A DNA stretch of 52,641 nt from an uncultured Roseiflexus sp. (GTDB lineage: Bacteria; Chloroflexota; Chloroflexia; Chloroflexales; Roseiflexaceae), in NCBI GenBank assembly GCA_937935075.1, contig CALGYB010000099.1:1-52641 (forward strand), written 5' to 3'. Below the pieces are notes generated by a model. The model made no database searches, was not told the origin of the DNA, and was given only the letters and a program-made list of their open reading frames with translations. A program made the position numbers and the translations under genes. This document shows, piece by piece, positions 16,232 through 24,712 of this stretch; position 1 is the first letter of the stretch, and every line of letters starts with the position of its first letter.

Positions 16232-16855
16232 ATGCAAACAGTATTCCTGGATCGCGATGGCGTTATCAACGAAAACCGCGTCGATCACGTGAAATCGTGG
16301 CGGGAGTTTGTCTTCCTGCCGGGCGCGCTGGCCGCATTGCGCTGGCTCAACCTTGCCGGCTTTCGCGTCTTTGTTGTGACCAATCAGGCGATTGTCGGGC
16401 GTGGCATCGTTCCTGCGCATGTCGTTGAAGAGATCCATGCGCGCATGCAGATTCAGGCGGCGCTTCATGGCGGGCAGATCCACGACATCCGCTACTGCCC
16501 GCACGATGAGCGCGAGGAGTGCGATTGTCGCAAGCCGCGCCCTGGGATGTTGCGCGATCTGGCGCGCCGGTGGAACGTCGATCTTGCGCATGCGTATATG
16601 GTTGGTGATGCGTGGAGCGATATCGCCGCCGGGCGCACAATGGGAATACGTAGTATACTGGTGCGCACGGGGCGTGGCGCCCAACAGATCGCGCGCCCTG
16701 AGATGCAGCAACATCCGCCGGATTACATTGCCAATGACCTGCTTGGGGCGGTTGCGTGGATCATGCACCAGGAAGAAGCGGCGCTGGCGCGGCGAGGCAT
16801 GGCGCAACCGCTCTACGAGCGCACAGTTGGTGTGCCATTACTGTCGCTGCAATAA
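16232..16855 (+). CDS. gmhB: HAD-family D,D-heptose 1,7-bisphosphate phosphatase (GmhB type)
   Basis: A 207-residue histidinol-phosphatase-like HAD enzyme. It has the nucleophile motif FLDRDGVIN (D7, D9), motif 2 VVTNQAIVGRG, the zinc-binding loop CPHDEREECDCRKPRPGM (C89, H91, C97, C99) that marks the GmhB subgroup, and motif 4 MVGDAWSDIAAG. It should remove the 7-phosphate from heptose-1,7-bisphosphate made by the upstream kinase. The ATG at 16232 begins the fold at once and has GAAAGG about eight bases upstream; an in-frame TTG at 16217 is less likely. A C-terminal extension of about 35 residues beyond the usual HAD end is unassigned. Confidence 0.85.
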   Translation: MQTVFLDRDGVINENRVDHVKSWREFVFLPGALAALRWLNLAGFRVFVVTNQAIVGRGIVPAHVVEEIHARMQIQAALHGGQIHDIRYCPHDEREECDCRKPRPGMLRDLARRWNVDLAHAYMVGDAWSDIAAGRTMGIRSILVRTGRGAQQIARPEMQQHPPDYIANDLLGAVAWIMHQEEAALARRGMAQPLYERTVGVPLLSLQ

Positions 16856-16900
16856 GGTCCTGCGGGAAAACGCCGGTCGACTGGTCTGGAGCAACTGCCC

Positions 16901-19021
16901 ATGATGATAACCCCGCAAGAACTGATTCGCCTGCTACGCCCCGTTTTGCGCTGGTGGTGGATCATTCTTATTGCAGTGCCGCTTTCGAGCGGCGTCGCTT
17001 TCTTTGTTAGCCGCTCCGAAACGCGTTACTACGTTGCGCGCGCCACGCTCATGATCGGCAATACGCTCGAGAGCCAGCGACCGGACCCGATTCAGTTGCA
17101 GTTGGGGTCGTCGCTTGGGCGTTTCTACGGGGAACTGGCAAAACGCGAGCGCATCCTTCAACCGGTGCAGGAGAAACTGAATCTGCCGTTCTCCTGGGAT
17201 GTGATTGCCAACTATATGCTGCGCACGTCGGTGGTGCCAAGCGCAAACCTGCTCGAAATCTATGTCACCGACTCGAACCCGGTGCGCGCTGCCGCCATTG
17301 CCAATGCGATTGCCGATCAGTTGATCGCCTATAGCCCGACATCGCCCGACAAAGTCGCCGCCGAGCAGATGACGATCGAGCAGCAACTGCGCGAGAGCGA
17401 AGCGCGCCTCAATGATCTGCGCGCGCGCATCGAAGAGACGACATTCCGCCGTCAACAGGTTGTCTCCGCCAGCGATCTCGCCGAAATCAATCAAACGTTG
17501 ATGCAGCTTGAAGCAAGCCTGAGCAAGGAGCAGGAGACCTACAATCGCCTGCTTTCGTTCAAGAACAGCAGCGTGGTCAATGTGCTGACGCCGTTCGAGC
17601 CTGCGGAGCCGCCTGCCGCTCCGCTGCCCTCACGGCGCAACCTGACGGTGCTTTTCGCCGGTCTTGGCGGGTTCCTGATTGCAGTGGCGGCAGCGTATGT
17701 GCTGGACCGGCTCGATCCGCAGCTGCGCGGTCCTGGTGATGTGCGTGACCGGATTGATCTGCCGGTGCTTGGAAGTGTTCCAAAAGGACCGCCGATCCAG
17801 GTTGTCGCCGATGTGCATGCAGAGCGCCGGATCGAAGCCATGCGTCGGGTGCAGACGAACCTGATGCTGGCAGCGCGTGAAGAGGGGATCCATGCGCTGC
17901 TTGTGACCAGCCCGTATCCGAATGAGGGACGCAGCGCAGTCAGCGCCGATCTCGCCGATCTGTTCGCACGTTCGGGGCATCGCGTTCTCCTGGTCGATGC
18001 CGATCCGACCGATCCGCACCTGTCACGCCTGCTGAGCGCCGATCCCGACATCGGTCATCCGTGGACTCGCCTTGGCGCCGGGGATCGCCAGGAGTTGCGG
18101 AAGCGCCTTGTCCCTTCGGCAATGCCGAATGTTGCATTTCTTCCGGTGGCGCCGACCCTCGATGCCCAACCGGCAATGTTGAGTTCGCGCCGCTGGCACG
18201 AGTTGACCCACCTCTTTACCGGTGTCGCCGATATTGTCATCTTCGATGGACCGGCGGCGATGGCGGGACCTGATGCGGCATTGCTGGCGCCTCACGTGGA
18301 TGGCGTGGTTGTCGTTGTGGACCCGGCGGCTGATGAACAGGACATACTGGTGCAGAGCAAACAGCGCCTTCAGAAGGACCAGCGCTCTCATCTGATGGGC
18401 GCAGTGCTGCTCGAACCGGCTGCGCTCGAAACAGTTCGCCGACCGTTGCTCGGCGCCTGGCCCTGGAAGCGACCTCCTGCGTTGCCGGATCTATCGGGTA
18501 ACGGCGCCGACGCTTCCGCTCAGCGTGGTCATGTGGGTGGGGCTTCGCACTCGCCCCCTGCCGGAGCGCCGATCGTTTTTGATGTCGATACATCCGACAT
18601 GCCCGAAGCTGAGCATGTGATTCTCACGCCGCCGCCTGTGCCTGATGCGAACGAGGAGCGCGTGCTCGTTACGCCGCTGAATGACGCCACGCGGCAAACG
18701 GACGAAAACGCGGGCGATGATACTTCACCGCAAAGCGACGATCACACACCAGCGCACTGGAGGAATGGCGTTGAACGCACGGTTGCTGATGGCGGGCTGT
18801 CGGGCGCGGAAGACCGGCGGGCTTCGACAGGCTCAGTCTGCGAGATAGAGCGCACGGCTGCTGATGATGCGCTTGCCGCAGCACAGACACCTGGACAACA
18901 GGAGGCTGAACGGCCTCAACGTGAGCATAAAAGGCATCAGACGCCAGCGGCGTCTTCCACAGGAGCGCGCTCTCATCGTGTGCGCAGCGCCAGAAGCCGT
19001 AAACGCAGCAGACAGCCATGA
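16901..19021 (+). CDS. Wzz-type chain-length regulator fused to a degenerate BY-kinase-like domain
   Basis: A 706-residue inner-membrane protein. Membrane segment 1 is [18 protein letters not shown] (about 19-36) and segment 2 is [18 protein letters not shown] (about 251-268); between them lie the extracytoplasmic Wzz domain and a coiled coil (about 150-220). Residues 305-500 follow the tyrosine-kinase/ParA-like fold with Walker A' [11 protein letters not shown] and Walker B DIVIFDGP. The P-loop reads [12 protein letters not shown] in place of the usual ..GEGKST, so the key Lys is Arg. Residues 520-706 are a disordered, Pro/Glu/Arg-rich tail with no tyrosine cluster. It probably sets polymer length, without kinase activity. 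Its stop overlaps the next start (ATGA). Confidence 0.75.
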   Translation: MMITPQELIRLLRPVLRWWWIILIAVPLSSGVAFFVSRSETRYYVARATLMIGNTLESQRPDPIQLQLGSSLGRFYGELAKRERILQPVQEKLNLPFSWDVIANYMLRTSVVPSANLLEIYVTDSNPVRAAAIANAIADQLIAYSPTSPDKVAAEQMTIEQQLRESEARLNDLRARIEETTFRRQQVVSASDLAEINQTLMQLEASLSKEQETYNRLLSFKNSSVVNVLTPFEPAEPPAAPLPSRRNLTVLFAGLGGFLIAVAAAYVLDRLDPQLRGPGDVRDRIDLPVLGSVPKGPPIQVVADVHAERRIEAMRRVQTNLMLAAREEGIHALLVTSPYPNEGRSAVSADLADLFARSGHRVLLVDADPTDPHLSRLLSADPDIGHPWTRLGAGDRQELRKRLVPSAMPNVAFLPVAPTLDAQPAMLSSRRWHELTHLFTGVADIVIFDGPAAMAGPDAALLAPHVDGVVVVVDPAADEQDILVQSKQRLQKDQRSHLMGAVLLEPAALETVRRPLLGAWPWKRPPALPDLSGNGADASAQRGHVGGASHSPPAGAPIVFDVDTSDMPEAEHVILTPPPVPDANEERVLVTPLNDATRQTDENAGDDTSPQSDDHTPAHWRNGVERTVADGGLSGAEDRRASTGSVCEIERTAADDALAAAQTPGQQEAERPQREHKRHQTPAASSTGARSHRVRSARSRKRSRQP

Positions 19022-19740
19022 AACAGGTCAATCTGTATCTCTCGCGCCAGTCGTCGTCGCTTGGCCGGTATGTCTGGGAGCAGGTCGTCCAGGCGGCAGC
19101 CGGATGGATTCCGGGGATTGTCGGGATTGGGGTGCGCGCAGTCGTGTATCGCGCGATAATGCACATCGACGGCGTGGCAGCCATCGAGGAGGGCGTGCGC
19201 ATCCGGTTTGCCGATAATGTGCGGCTTGGGCGCGGCGTCTACCTCGATCACGGCGTCTATCTGCATGCCTGTCCTGGCGGCATCTCGATTGGCGCCGAGA
19301 GTTATGTGATGAAGAATGCCATTCTCCACGTGTACAACTTCCGCGATCTGCCGCATGCCGGCATTCGAATCGGCGCCCGGTCTCTGATCGGCGAGGCGTG
19401 CATCCTGCGCGGGCAGGGAGGCATCACGATCGGCGACGACGTCTTTCTGGCGCCACTGGTGCAGATGCTGGCGGTGAACCACGTGTACCACGACACCAGC
19501 AGACCGATCAGCCTGCAAGGGATCACCTGTCAGGGGATCACGGTCGAAGACGGCGCCTGGATCGGCGGCGGCGCGATTATTCTCGATGGCGTGCGCATCG
19601 GGAAAAATGCCGTCGTCGGCGCGGGCGCGGTCGTGACCCGCGATGTGCCCGACTATTGCGTCGCGGTCGGCAATCCGGCGCGCATCGTCCGCGACCTGCG
19701 CAGCCAGCCGGTGGCGCCGGCGAAGGTTCCGGTGTATTGA
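19018..19740 (+). CDS. Left-handed beta-helix (hexapeptide) acyltransferase
   Basis: A 240-residue protein with repeated [LIV]GxxxxI turns from residue 55 on (for example [57 protein letters not shown]) and the typical close [16 protein letters not shown]. The pattern matches WbbJ/Maa-type sugar O-acetyltransferases that use acetyl-CoA. [15 protein letters not shown] carries the usual active-site His. An N-terminal helix precedes the coil. The ATG overlaps the Wzz stop by four bases, so the two are translationally coupled. Decoration of the polysaccharide repeat unit is the likely role; the acceptor is unknown. Confidence 0.82.
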   Translation: MKQVNLYLSRQSSSLGRYVWEQVVQAAAGWIPGIVGIGVRAVVYRAIMHIDGVAAIEEGVRIRFADNVRLGRGVYLDHGVYLHACPGGISIGAESYVMKNAILHVYNFRDLPHAGIRIGARSLIGEACILRGQGGITIGDDVFLAPLVQMLAVNHVYHDTSRPISLQGITCQGITVEDGAWIGGGAIILDGVRIGKNAVVGAGAVVTRDVPDYCVAVGNPARIVRDLRSQPVAPAKVPVY

Positions 19741-19825
19741 TTCGTATTCCGATGGGGCAATGGCGCCATTTCAACAGCATTGTGGCGTTGTAACGTCAAC
19801 GCTATGGCGATCAATCTTCGCTTAA

Positions 19826-20801
19826 CCATTCTACCGTCTGGTTGGGCTGACTGCTGGCGTGCTGGCAATTGTTTGCCTTCTGTGCATCAATCAGCCACTC
19901 TACCCCCATCCCTGGTTTGACGAGGGCCTGAATGCAGGCGCAGCCGCTACGCTTGCGCGAAAGCGGCCTGTACGCATTGCCAGACCCGGACAGTCTGCGG
20001 ACTCTCGATCCGGCGATCCAGAGACCGGACCGACCGTTATCATTCCCATCGCTGTCGCTTGCCGCATACTTGGTCCGAGTATCTGGCTGGCGCGCATGAT
20101 CATGCTTCCGTTTGCAGCGCTGGCCGTTGTGATGTTTGTTCTTGTGGCGCGACGGCTTACCGGGGTTCACGGCGCCGTGCTGGCGACCCTGTTGCTGATG
20201 GCAGGCACATACGACCTCTATGCCAGTTTTGTGCCGATGGCGCGCCAGACATTGGGCGAGGTTCCTGCGCTCGCGTTCCTGCTGCTCGGGCTTCTGATCT
20301 GGTTTCGTTCGCTGGAGCGCGAAGCGCATGCTCCGCTTGCCTGGGCATTGAGCGGCATTGCCTGGGGCCTGGCGATGATTACCAAGTCGCAGGCGCTCAT
20401 TCTCATTCCTGTTTATTGGGAGTAATCCCGGCTCTAGATCGACTGTACTATCGCAGGGCAGGCTGGCTTGCCGTGATCGTCCCTGGCGTCTTCGCAGCTA
20501 TCCGTCGACACGTGTTGCAAATGAATATACCCGTCACCTGATCCTCCGCCAGCAATTGCCTGAGAAGGTGAGAGATGATCTCCCCACGTCTCCAGACTAC
20601 GTCCTGGTAGGCGGTTTTGGCGCGTGGACAAACATGTATCACGACATCATCGCCAGCCCCTGTGCTCATCTGGTGGTTGAACATGGCGCCTATAGCCTCT
20701 ATCGAGTGGTGACGCATCCGACATCTGACGCACCCCTCACGCCGCACTTCCCCCGGCGTCATCCGATTGTCATATCTCCATGCCACGATCTCTGGCAGTG
20801 A
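19826..20801 (+). pseudogene. Decayed GT-C (PMT/ArnT-like) membrane glycosyltransferase
   Basis: A remnant of a gene like the intact one at 49933-51549. Segment 1 (19826-20425) encodes GVLAIVCLLCINQPLYPHPW and FDEG, then QTLGEVPALAFLLLG and ITKSQALILIPVY, matching the WFDEG, QVLGEAPGVAFVFLG and VTKNQFVLIIPLA stretches of the intact copy. Within it, two offsetting frameshifts are visible: in an alternative frame the bases at about 19955-20020 read LRESGLYALPDPDSLRTLDP, a more natural sequence. Segment 2 (about 20413-20505, another frame) reads ALDRLYYRRAGWLAVIVPGV. Segment 3 (about 20526-20801, the third frame) reads PDYVLVGGFGAW and GAYSLYRVV, matching the C-terminal end. About 200 central-to-late residues are missing between segments 2 and 3. 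Confidence 0.85.
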
Positions 20802-20875
20802 GACAACGTGGATATGCCTGCGACGCGTCGTTGACGGCGCGTTGGAACAGGTGCGTGTGAGGAGGAATCAGGCGT

Positions 20876-22120
20876 ATGACAACCTTATCGGTGGTGATCC
20901 CGGCGTATAACGAAGAAGATGGGATTGCGGCAATCGTCGAGCGTGTGCTGGCGATTGAGCCTGAATTGCCGAAGTACGGCGTCGATGCGCTGGAGTGTAT
21001 TGTAGTCGATGACGGTTCGCGCGATCGCACGGCAGAGATTGTGCGGCGCTATGTGCCGCGGGTACGTCTGATTCAACAGCCCAACAAAGGGTACGGCGGG
21101 GCGTTGAAGACCGGCTTTCAGGCGGCGAGCGGCGATCTGCTCGGATTTCTCGATGCGGACAGCACCTATCCGCCGGAATATTTTCCGCAGATGTGCAAAG
21201 TGGCGCTCGATGGCGCCGACCTGGTGATCGGCAGCCGCATGGCGGGCGCAACAAGTGAGATGCCGCTGGTGCGACGTATCGGAAATTTCATTTTTGCCAA
21301 CCTGCTCTCGCTGGTCGCCGGTGTGCGCATCAGCGATAGCGCCAGTGGTCAGCGGATCATCCGCCGTGAGGCGCTGCCGCTCCTCTATCCGTTGCCCGAT
21401 ACGCTCGACTTCACCCCGGCGATGAGCACGCGCGCGCTGCACGAGAACTTGCGCATGGTCGAAGTGCCCATCCCGTACAAAGAGCGCTCGGGGCGCAGCA
21501 AACTCAGTGTGGTGCGCGACGGGCTGCGCTTCTTCAAGAGTATTGTGTGGACGGCGCTGACCTACAATCCGGTGCGCATTTTCGGCGGCATCGGCGCGCT
21601 GCTGCTGTTGCTCAGCGTGTTGGTGATGGCACTGGCATTCGGTATGCAGGCGCTCGGCATCGACTCGGTCGTCTCCTTCCCGCGTCTGTTCGGCGCGCTG
21701 GTGCTGGCGGTCGCCGGTGTGACGCTGTACACCACCGGCACGTCGTTCAGTTACATCGTTGCGCTGTTCCACAAGCGCCCAATCCGGCAGGGCATGTTCG
21801 GTCCGCGCGGTAATGGACGCAAGATCGAGAAGCACTACTGGTGGCTGGGGATGGTGGCGGTTCTGCTGGGTATCGTCATCTACATTGCTGCGGTCGCCTT
21901 CGATCTGACCAACCCGGCATTGCAGGTGTCGTGGTTTGCGCCGGTGGTCAGTGCGCTGCTGGTGCTGACCGGCGTGCAACTGGTGAGCGCCTGGAGCCTG
22001 GCGCGCGTGCTGGCGGAACTGAGCGTGCGCGAGGGTCTGGCGGCGCGCGACCTCAGCGGCAACGGTGTGCCGGGAGCCGCCACGAACGCCGAGAATGTGC
22101 AGACTGCGGCGGTGTCGTAG
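20876..22120 (+). CDS. GT2 glycosyltransferase with C-terminal membrane segments (DPM1/GtrB-like)
   Basis: A 414-residue protein. Residues 1-235 are a GT-A domain: LSVVIPAYNEEDGI, ECIVVDDGSRDRTAEI, PNKGYGGALKTGF, then GFLDADSTYPPEYF with the DAD metal motif and DSASGQRIIRREAL. Residues 240-400 contain four membrane segments (for example GALLLLLSVLVMALAFGMQA). This layout fits enzymes that transfer a sugar from a nucleotide donor to polyprenyl phosphate, supplying GT-C transferases such as those at 46.6-51.5 kb. GAGGAGG lies about nine bases before the ATG. The donor sugar is not deducible. Confidence 0.88.
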   Translation: MTTLSVVIPAYNEEDGIAAIVERVLAIEPELPKYGVDALECIVVDDGSRDRTAEIVRRYVPRVRLIQQPNKGYGGALKTGFQAASGDLLGFLDADSTYPPEYFPQMCKVALDGADLVIGSRMAGATSEMPLVRRIGNFIFANLLSLVAGVRISDSASGQRIIRREALPLLYPLPDTLDFTPAMSTRALHENLRMVEVPIPYKERSGRSKLSVVRDGLRFFKSIVWTALTYNPVRIFGGIGALLLLLSVLVMALAFGMQALGIDSVVSFPRLFGALVLAVAGVTLYTTGTSFSYIVALFHKRPIRQGMFGPRGNGRKIEKHYWWLGMVAVLLGIVIYIAAVAFDLTNPALQVSWFAPVVSALLVLTGVQLVSAWSLARVLAELSVREGLAARDLSGNGVPGAATNAENVQTAAVS

Positions 22121-22426
22121 GACCTTTGCCCCGACGCGCCTGGCGCCTGGTGTGACGGACGTTGAATGAATACTCCGCTATCTGCCTTGTAGCCCGGCGG
22201 TTGATGAACATGAAGTATTACGACATACGCTGCCGCCCGTACCCTGAGCCTGTCGAAGGGCGGGCGGCGCGCCCCGTTCGACACGCTCAGGGGGCGCGCT
22301 ACTGGCGGTATACCCAAATAAATACTGAGTCTTCATAAGCTGCGGGCTACGGGTGCGAAGCCCGCCTGCGCAGGCTAGATTGGGCGGTACCGGGTTAATG
22401 ACTCAACAACCGTCCGTCGCTGACAC
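22121..22426. repeat. Spacer with two REP-like inverted repeats
   Basis: The first inverted repeat pairs CCCTGAGCCTGTCGAAGGG (22242-22260) with a near-perfect complementary arm (22272-22292). A single arm of the same type occurs inside the Wzz coding tail near 18817. The second pairs GCGGGCT (22342-22348) with AGCCCGC (22359-22365) and runs into the palindrome CCTGCGCAGG. No coding frame of interest is present. These are likely mobile or mRNA-stabilising hairpins after the GT2 gene. Confidence 0.6.
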
Positions 22427-24454
22427 ATGAGTTCTGCTATGACGAAATGCCCAGATCGCCTATCCATTTCCCGCCGTCGCTTCCTGCAGGTGTGTGCGTG
22501 TGCAGCAGCGACCGGGGCGCTTGGCGCGACGGGGTATGTCGTCGCCAATGCTCCGCTTCCCCCTCCGTACTCCGGGTCGTCGGTTTTTCATACGCCGGTC
22601 GTGGGCACGCCGGCGCCTGATGCGCCCATCCTGCTGGTGACGAATCCGGCGGCGCAGCCGTCGTTTGGCGCATACCTTGGCGCTATTCTGCGCGCCGAAG
22701 GGTTTGTGGCGTTTCGGATGGCGCGCCTTGATGCTCTTGATCGGGCGCTACTGGCGCAGTTTCCGCTCGTGCTCCTGGCAGCCGGTTCGCTTCCCGCAGA
22801 AGCCGCCGATCTGTTTCGCGCGTATGTGCTGAATGGCGGGCATCTGATCGCGTTCCGTCCCGATTCGCGCCTCGCCGACCTCATGGGCGTGCGTGCGCTG
22901 GGGGGTGAGGTGACCGATGGCTTGCTCTCAGTCGCCGATCATCCGCTCGCACAGGGCATCACCACGCAGGCGCTTCAGGTCCATACCTCGATAGCGCAAT
23001 ACGAACTGTCCGGCGCCGAGGCAATTGCCTGGATAGCCCGCCGTGACGGCAGCCGGACATCTTATCCCGCCGTCACGGTGACGCGCGCCGGGAAAGGTAT
23101 TGCTGCGCTCTGGGCATTTGATCTGCCCTGGAACATCGCCCTCATCCGTCAGGGGAATCCGGCAGCGGCAAACCAGGAACGCGACGGGATGGAAGGGGTT
23201 CGGACGGTTGACCTGTTCGTGGAGTGGATCGACCTCGACCGCATCGAGATTCCACAGGCGGACGAACAGCAGCGGTTGCTTGCAACCATGGTGCATGCGC
23301 TGGCGGGTGACGCGCCGCTGCCGCGTCTGTGGTATTTGCCGGCTGGCGCTGCTGCGGTGCTGGTGGCAACTGGCGATGCCCATGGCCTGCTGGCGTCACA
23401 CATCGATGCGGCGCTGGACCTGGTGCATCGGTACGACGGCGCGCTCTCGGTCTACTATGCCCCGCCGCCCATGAGCAATCGGTCGCGGACGCTGCGCCGG
23501 GTGCGCTGGTGGGCAGCGGAACTGCCGGTCGCCGGCGCGGTCTTCACCGACGACTCAGGGTACCCGACACCAAAAGATGTGGCGCGCTGGCGCGATAGTG
23601 GTCATGGATTTGGCTTGCATCCCTACGTCGAACAGGGGGTTGGCAAGGGGTATCACGAGTACTGGAACACCTTCATCAAACTGGGGTACGGACCGGCTGA
23701 GCCGACCGTGCGCACCCATCGGGTGCTCTGGTCGGGATGGGTTGAGACGGCGCGGGTGCAGGCGCAGTACGGTCTGCGCATGAGCCTCGACCACTACCAT
23801 AGCGGTCCGCTTGTGCGTCGCGCGGATGGGTGCTGGGTTCACGGGTATCTGACCGGCAGCGGACTGTCTATGCCTTTCGTCGATGAGCAGGGAAATCTGT
23901 TGCGCGTCTACCAGCAGCATACGCACATTGTCGATGAGCACCTGATGCGAGTGTTCGACACCGGTTATGAGATGGGGGTGGATGTCAACGAAGCGATTGC
24001 CATTGCGTGTCGGCAGATCGATGCGGCAGTGGAGCGGTATCCTTCGGCGCTTGGGTTGCAGTGCCATATCGACCCGTTCGCCTTTGGCGGCGAGAAGGCG
24101 GAGATGGTGAGCGCCTGGTTCGACCGCGTGCTCAACCATGCTGCGTCGCGTGGGGTGATGATCGTGTCGGCGGAACAATGGCTGGCGTTCAGCGAGATGC
24201 GCGATCGGGCGGAGATGCGCGACCTGACGTGGGATGAAACTGAAGGCGCATTGACGTTTGAGACGGTTGTCGGTACCGAGTCACAGCATGCGCTGGCGCT
24301 GCTGCTGCCGCTGGAGCACCGCCAGCGCCCCCTGCGCCAGGTGACCATCAATGGTGTGCCGGCGAGCGCCGAGCAGAAGCGCGTCGGGGGCGTCGCCTAT
24401 GGCGCGGTGGCGCTGGCTGCCGGGAGGCGGCAGGTGCGGGCGAACTATAGATGA
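22427..24454 (+). CDS. Tat-exported two-domain protein: amidotransferase-like plus polysaccharide-deacetylase-like
   Basis: A 675-residue protein starting with a clear twin-arginine signal (SISRRRFLQVCACAAATGA, then ATGYVVANA). Residues 60-270 look like a class-I amidotransferase/ThuA-type flavodoxin-like domain (ILLVTNPAAQPSFGAYLGAI, LVLLAAGSLP, FVEWIDLDRI) without an obvious catalytic Cys. Residues 295-600 look like a TIM-barrel of the deacetylase/GH57-like kind: AVLVATGDAHG, AVFTDDSGYPTPKDVARW, HGFGLHPYVEQG, QQHTHIVDEHLM and LGLQCHIDPFAFGG hold candidate metal-binding Asp and His residues. It probably acts on glycans outside the membrane, but no named family was recognised. An ATG at 22439 is an alternative start. 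Confidence 0.65.
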   Translation: MSSAMTKCPDRLSISRRRFLQVCACAAATGALGATGYVVANAPLPPPYSGSSVFHTPVVGTPAPDAPILLVTNPAAQPSFGAYLGAILRAEGFVAFRMARLDALDRALLAQFPLVLLAAGSLPAEAADLFRAYVLNGGHLIAFRPDSRLADLMGVRALGGEVTDGLLSVADHPLAQGITTQALQVHTSIAQYELSGAEAIAWIARRDGSRTSYPAVTVTRAGKGIAALWAFDLPWNIALIRQGNPAAANQERDGMEGVRTVDLFVEWIDLDRIEIPQADEQQRLLATMVHALAGDAPLPRLWYLPAGAAAVLVATGDAHGLLASHIDAALDLVHRYDGALSVYYAPPPMSNRSRTLRRVRWWAAELPVAGAVFTDDSGYPTPKDVARWRDSGHGFGLHPYVEQGVGKGYHEYWNTFIKLGYGPAEPTVRTHRVLWSGWVETARVQAQYGLRMSLDHYHSGPLVRRADGCWVHGYLTGSGLSMPFVDEQGNLLRVYQQHTHIVDEHLMRVFDTGYEMGVDVNEAIAIACRQIDAAVERYPSALGLQCHIDPFAFGGEKAEMVSAWFDRVLNHAASRGVMIVSAEQWLAFSEMRDRAEMRDLTWDETEGALTFETVVGTESQHALALLLPLEHRQRPLRQVTINGVPASAEQKRVGGVAYGAVALAAGRRQVRANYR

Positions 24455-24639
24455 CGGTCATCCGGGGGATGGCAGGCGGTGCGCGGCGGGAATGGGCGAT
24501 TGGGGCGGGCAGGGGGCGGCTGGGCGGGGGTTGGGGGAGATGACGGTCATCCGGGGGATGGCAGGTGGTGCGCGCTGGGAATGCGCAACCGGGGGGGACT
24601 GGACGTGAGGGTGGGGAAGTGGTGCAGATGACGGTCATC
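24450..24639. promoter_or_regulatory. Three identical 13-bp palindromes spaced 88-89 bp apart
   Basis: GATGACGGTCATC occurs exactly at 24450-24462, 24539-24551 and 24627-24639. Each copy is followed by related sequence containing 'cggtgcgcg' or 'tggtgcgcgctgggaatg', so this is a degenerate 88-89-bp tandem repeat. Each core is a perfect 6+1+6 palindrome, the shape of a dimeric regulator site. The first overlaps the stop of the upstream gene and the last lies 73 bases before the next ATG (24713). Confidence 0.6.
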
Positions 24640-24712
24640 GGGCGGTGCGCGCTGGGAATGCACCTGCGCGCGGAATGTAAGCAATTCACCATGACGATCA
24701 AGGAGACGATGC

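Noticed and set aside
22427-24454. Calling the Tat-exported protein a proven polysaccharide deacetylase
   Set aside because: The second domain shows suitable Asp and His residues, but the canonical NodB motifs are not clear, so only a likeness is stated.
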